Source: Cymodocea nodosa
Taxonomy: Eukaryota; Streptophyta; Magnoliopsida; Alismatales; Cymodoceaceae
NCBI GenBank assembly: GCA_036874045.1
Contig: CM072345.1
Location: 9,015,501 to 9,079,500, forward strand
DNA length: 64,000 bases
Reading direction: 5' to 3'
Positions 61,201-64,000 of the stretch are shown here, piece after piece (position 1 is the first letter of the stretch; each line of letters starts with the position of its first letter). Below the pieces are notes generated by a model. The model was not told where the DNA came from, made no database searches, and worked only from the letters and a program-made list of their open reading frames with translations. Position numbers and translations under genes: made by a program.

Positions 61201-64000
61201 AAACATGATGCCCATCATGCCGCACTTTGCATCTGGATTTCCATGTTTCCCTCAGCACAAGAGAACCACTAGTTTCTATATATCCTCCACTGCTGTTTCC
61301 CTGTATAGCTCAAGATCTTCAAAATATGTAGTTCTTCCGTTGATCTGGACTGTTTAGATTAGACTTGAAAGTTCTGTTGTGCCAGATTCTACACATTAAT
61401 GCCCATTCTACTTCGAAGAATAAATGATTGCTGCTGTCCATGCCTTTACTGAAGTAATAGCAAGTGCACATTGAAGCTAAGCTAAAGCCCTTCCTCTGGA
61501 CTTCCGTTTCAAAGGGAAGTACATTATGGAAGAAGCGCCAAAGATATTTTGGTGTGTATGTATTTGTTCCAAATTCCACCATTCCAACTCTGCTTGAGAT
61601 TTTTCTTTCTTGTTGCTTCCCAAGCCATTTTGACATTGATATCACCATCATTTGTTAACATGCATCTGAAGGAGTCCAGCTCATTAGAAATCCAAGTTAA
61701 TTGGTCTGCCATTTCAGTCTTCATTTCAGGCTTTAATTTCAGTGATTGCAATATATTCCTATTCTGAGCAATGTCTCCAACTGTGAGGTGTTCCCAACCA
61801 ACATTTTGGGCCCTATCATTAACAATGGGGCCTTGATCCAGCCACCAATCCTCCCATATATTAACCTCTCCTTTTCCTCCAATCCATTTGGCATATTTGG
61901 ACACTTTCAGCCACACTTGGACCAGGCTACTCAATCATGAGGAAGTATTTTTGGTTGTGTTGTGATAATTTAAAATTTCAGACCTAGCCTAGACAAATAT
62001 TGTCCAAATGTTCTTCCTTTGTCTTGCCTGCAACGTCATTTTCATTCTAAGAGCTGACATAACCTCGCTAAGATTGCAGATTCCCAAACTTCCTTCCTGT
62101 ATAGGTTTAGAAATCTTATCCCAACTCACCCAGTGCCTTTTTCTTCTATCATTTGAGCTTCCCCAAAGGAAATTTGCAAATAGGCTTTGTAATCTATTTA
62201 CCACATCCTTAGGTGTATCCATAACACTAAGAAGATATATAGGGATACCGGATAGAATATGCATAATCAGCATCATCTTTCCTCCAGGAGAGAGGATGAC
62301 AACTTTCCACTCGGCCAACTTTTTCTGTACTTTTTGCACTAGCTCATCAAAATAACAAACTTTTGGTCGGCCTTTAAATATCAAGCAAGCCAGATAATTA
62401 AAGGGGAAACATCCTCTACTCATGCCAGTACCTTCCTCGATCATCCTATTCCTCATATTTGAGCTTCTCTGGTTGATCATGCAGAAGCTTTTAGATTTGT
62501 TGATTTTCTGTCCGGTACATTGTTGATAGTCTTCCAATAAGCTCATGACTTTGACAATAGTTCCCCTTCTTCCGTTGAGAAAAAGGATTGTGTCATCTAC
62601 ATAGGGTAAATGATTAATTCTTATCTGTCTGCCTCTGCTTCTATATGGGACAAAGCTATCCTGAGCCAATAGAGCATTAAGGTTCCTAGTCAAAATTTCT
62701 TCCATAATAATGAAGAGCACCAGGGACAAAGGATCACCCTGTCTCAAGCCTTTGGATGATTTAAAGAAGTTTGTAGATTCTCCCCCAATCAACACAGAAA
62801 ACAGATTACTTTCAATACATTCTTTTATAAGAAGTATATCTTGTGGACAAAAGCCAAAACGTTATTAAACAATGTATAGAATGTCTCATTCTACCCTGTC
62901 ATAAGCTTTCTCCATATCCAGGTTTAAAATAACATTTCTGCCCTAGTATCCCTTGTTAATATCTTCAATAACTTGAACAAGATCTTGTGTCAAGGTTACA
63001 TTATCTAATATACTTCTATCTCAAACAAAAGCACTCTGACTTTGAGAATGAGCCTTTCTAGCAGGTGCCCAATGTGATTTGCCAAATTTTTTGCAATCAC
63101 CTTATATTTCACATTGCATAAACTAATCAGTCTAAAATCTTTGAAGCCTCTTGGGGTGATGACTTTTGGGATAAGTGCGATAAAAGAGGCTTTCCAAGCA
63201 TTATCTAGTTTGCCTCCTGAAAGAAATGCTGCACAGCCATCGTCACATCAATTCCAACTGTGGCCAGCAAGCTTGAAAAAATTTGGCAGAAAAACCATCT
63301 GGCCCAGGTGCCTTGTTTCTGTCCATGGAAAAAATCGCCTGTTTAACCTCATTTTCTGTAGGAGTTGTGCACAAATTTACATTGTTTTGTGGCTCAAGCA
63401 CCTGTGGAATTCTGGAAATAAGGTCATCTTTTATGCGATGATTCTCCACTGTAAGAAGTTGGACAAAAAACTGTTTTCCAGCTTCCCTCAACCTCTCTGG
63501 TGAGCTTTGATAGCTCTCATTCTGTAACATTCCTTCAAAGTAATTAATTATTTTTCTCTTGTTAACAACCAAGTAGAAATACTTAGTGTTCCTATCACCT
63601 TCTCTTAGCCATTTAAGTTTGGCCTTTTGTACTAGGAAGGATTACTTTCATTGATCATTAAGGCTCAGATCTGCTTTCAGTTTTTGAAGGAGGTTGTAAT
63701 CCTCATTTTTACACTGGGTTTGTAGCCTTGTCTCCACCTGTTCCAGCTTAGAAGGGAGGCCCTCCTTCTGCTGAAAGATGTTTCCAAACATCTCTTTGTT
63801 CCAGTACTTCAGTTTTGTCTTGAAATTTTTAAGTTTATTGTTTAAAATTTGTAAAGGGTCATCTATCATTGGGGATTTCCATACTGTCTTCACCACCTCC
63901 TTGAACCTGATGTGTGAAAGCCACATATTCTGAAATCTGAAAAAGTTCCTGCAGCCCCGTGTTATTTCTCTCTTTTTGATCACCATAGGGGAGTGGTCTG
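34280..64000 (+). CDS. MPA1: organelle-type M1 aminopeptidase (puromycin-sensitive, MPA1-like), 5' part
   Basis: This zinc metallopeptidase removes N-terminal residues from peptides; the Arabidopsis relative (At1g63770, MPA1) is needed for meiosis. Coding exons seen are 34280-34363, 35467-35508, 35864-36016, 46851-46926, 47147-47223, 56958-57071, 57158-57232, 58880-58987, 59067-59279 and 59367-59428, together about 334 of roughly 980 residues. Phases fit throughout. Matching blocks include [12 protein letters not shown] (basic, transit-peptide-like), [74 protein letters not shown] and [20 protein letters not shown]. The last codon is split AT|G, so GAMEN and HEXXH lie beyond the right edge. 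The exon 1 donor is uncertain: CAT|GTGATC at 34363 or GAT|GTTTCT at 34378, both in frame. Exon 3 encodes a QPQPQPQP run. No stop or frameshift was found in the exons. Confidence 0.93.
34364..35466 (+). other. aminopeptidase intron 1
   Basis: About 1.1 kb, ending at a TATTGCAG acceptor. No repeat or RNA gene was recognised; small frames on both strands are spurious. Confidence 0.7.
37090..39600 (+). mobile_element. decayed hAT-type (BED finger/DUF659) transposase relic
   Basis: Plus-strand pieces follow the order of plant hAT transposases. A BED-finger-like [19 protein letters not shown] lies near 37,220-37,285. [12 protein letters not shown] motif, equivalent to the DUF659 TDGWTD block, lies near 37,950. 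A 139-codon frame (38184-38603) reads [14 protein letters not shown] and [15 protein letters not shown]. The final acidic segment is 39370-39600. Stops and frameshifts separate the pieces, so it cannot encode transposase. Terminal inverted repeats and an 8-bp target duplication were not found. Confidence 0.75.
39970..40640 (-). mobile_element. 5'-truncated L1-type LINE, RNase H end
   Basis: On the minus strand 40603-40337 reads [16 protein letters not shown] and [16 protein letters not shown], matching the plant LINE RNase H pattern (EAxALLxGL, LEVEGDSxxVI). It then continues, broken, to [16 protein letters not shown] run of nine T at 39970-39978 is the poly(A) tail in the element's sense, so this is its 3' end. 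Only the last few hundred bases were inserted or survive, a common result of incomplete reverse transcription. Confidence 0.7.
40822..41072 (+). repeat. 5' LTR of the copia element
   Basis: About 251 bp, from TATTAGATATAATGA to CTTTCACTCTTATA. The normal TG...CA ends have become TA...TA. It includes a TATATATGC motif that may be the old promoter. Confidence 0.9.
44992..45213 (+). repeat. 3' LTR of the copia element
   Basis: About 222 bp, from TATTAAGTGTAATGA to CTTTCACTCTCATA. It matches the 5' LTR with scattered substitutions and lacks about 29 bp in its middle, around the repeated GTGTGACCCTTAGT stretch. Confidence 0.9.
45870..45933. repeat. ~23-bp tandem repeat, nearly three copies
   Basis: AAAAAATAYYACACACCTTG followed by AAC is repeated, with the third copy incomplete. 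Confidence 0.85.
46163..46208. repeat. compound (TA)n/(AGATAT)n microsatellite
   Basis: A TA run of about 28 bases passes into three AGATAT units. It lies in intron 3 about 640 bp before exon 4. Confidence 0.9.
47880..48790. repeat. diverged ~24-bp minisatellite, interrupted by a ~350-bp insert
   Basis: Many imperfect copies of a unit close to TATGATACCAAATACAAGTG plus TTAT run from about 47,880 to 48,290, with one larger duplicated block (TATTAAGCACATACAA occurs twice). The array stops, and resumes at about 48,644-48,790 after unrelated sequence that ends in seven A. That insert may be a LINE 3' piece, but no coding homology was seen. Confidence 0.7.
49368..49580. repeat. diverged tandem duplication, period ~112 bp
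   Basis: Copies begin at 49368 (CCTGTGGCACGTG) and 49480 (CCTGTGCCACATG) and share ATTTTCAGTCC, CTGACC and GGYTTTGTTGGACA blocks in the same order. They are clearly related but substantially diverged. Confidence 0.8.
50724..54868 (+). mobile_element. decayed L1-type LINE, sense orientation, with poly(A) tail
   Basis: The element can be read from an endonuclease start ([13 protein letters not shown] at 50724, family pattern MKIISWNCRGL). Then come reverse transcriptase blocks ([17 protein letters not shown] near 52,030; [14 protein letters not shown] near 52,400; [14 protein letters not shown] near 52,665), a zinc-binding-like region near 53,810 and RNase H ([20 protein letters not shown] near 54,240). 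It ends in twelve A at 54857-54868. Stops and frameshifts break every domain. The 5' end may extend left to about 50.1 kb. No target duplication was found. Confidence 0.85.
54873..55085. repeat. ATATGGATAT/ATATCCAT-rich repetitive stretch
   Basis: Directly after the LINE tail, words such as TATGGATATTTGTATTTGTC and their complements recur irregularly, ending in ATTTGCATCCCTAGTGACTG. Similar sequence is common in plant genomes, but its origin here is unclear. Confidence 0.5.
57233..58879 (+). other. aminopeptidase intron 7
   Basis: About 1.65 kb, donor CAG|GTTTTT, acceptor CACCTCAG. No transposon, RNA gene or conserved block was recognised; the 99-codon frame at 57,340-57,639 has no recognisable features. 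Confidence 0.7.
59429..60474 (+). other. aminopeptidase intron 10, left part
   Basis: It follows the AT|GTAAGT donor. A stretch starting TGTTAGAGTGAGAGAATG near 59,590 begins like a copia LTR, but no matching end or internal region was found. Nothing else was recognised before the LINE. Confidence 0.55.
60475..64000 (-). mobile_element. decayed L1-type LINE, antisense, running off the right edge
   Basis: Minus-strand pieces follow LINE ORF2 order. A linker after the endonuclease is at 63986-63648. An RT start with [20 protein letters not shown] is at 63572-63243. RT with [11 protein letters not shown] and the active-site YVDDT is at 62795-61989. [15 protein letters not shown] lies near 61,890, a zf-RVT-like [16 protein letters not shown] near 61,400, and RNase H with [11 protein letters not shown] and [13 protein letters not shown] at 60867-60577. 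The T run at 60475-60482 is its poly(A) tail. Frames are broken by stops and shifts, so it is dead. It sits in intron 10 of the aminopeptidase gene; its 5' end is outside the window. Confidence 0.88.

Overview
This window is nuclear DNA of a flowering plant. The evidence is intron-rich genes with plant-type splice signals, plant transposon families (Ty1/copia with a TGGTATCAGAGC primer site, L1-type LINEs with a C-terminal RNase H, a hAT/DUF659 relic) and two proteins with close Arabidopsis relatives. All homology statements come from recall of the families, not from a search. The species cannot be fixed; a non-grass monocot or an early-diverging lineage is only an impression.

Layout. 1-5 kb: AT-rich spacer with small repeats; a weak hint of a minus-strand promoter and first exon lies near 0.8-1.1 kb. 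5.09-23.73 kb, minus strand: a complete BRAHMA (BRM) SWI/SNF chromatin-remodelling ATPase gene. I could follow 14 coding exons in one frame to about 2,252 residues. One 64-nt intron has a GC donor instead of GT. Three introns (4.6, 2.8 and 1.1 kb) hold repeat debris: a tRNA-like sequence, LINE scraps, a probable copia remnant and a candidate inverted-repeat element. 24-33.9 kb: very AT-rich spacer with one GC-rich island (25.77-26.66 kb) that looks like a gene start or gene remnant I cannot identify.

33.9 kb to the right edge, plus strand: the first ten coding exons of an organelle-type M1 metallopeptidase (puromycin-sensitive aminopeptidase, related to Arabidopsis MPA1, At1g63770). The gene runs off the window before its catalytic GAMEN and HEXXH motifs. 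Its coding exons are tiny islands in huge introns. Intron 3 (10.8 kb) carries a hAT/DUF659 relic, a 3' LINE fragment and a full-length but dead copia element with recognisable LTRs and a 5-bp target duplication. Intron 5 (9.7 kb) carries a diverged 24-bp minisatellite and a dead sense-strand LINE with a poly(A) tail. Intron 10 carries a dead antisense LINE that reaches the window edge.

The two real genes are divergently transcribed about 10 kb apart and have unrelated roles: nuclear chromatin remodelling and peptide turnover. I see no operon-like system, CRISPR array or gene cassette. The unusual content is the GC-AG intron in BRM, transposon-driven intron growth in the aminopeptidase gene, and several unclassified repeats.
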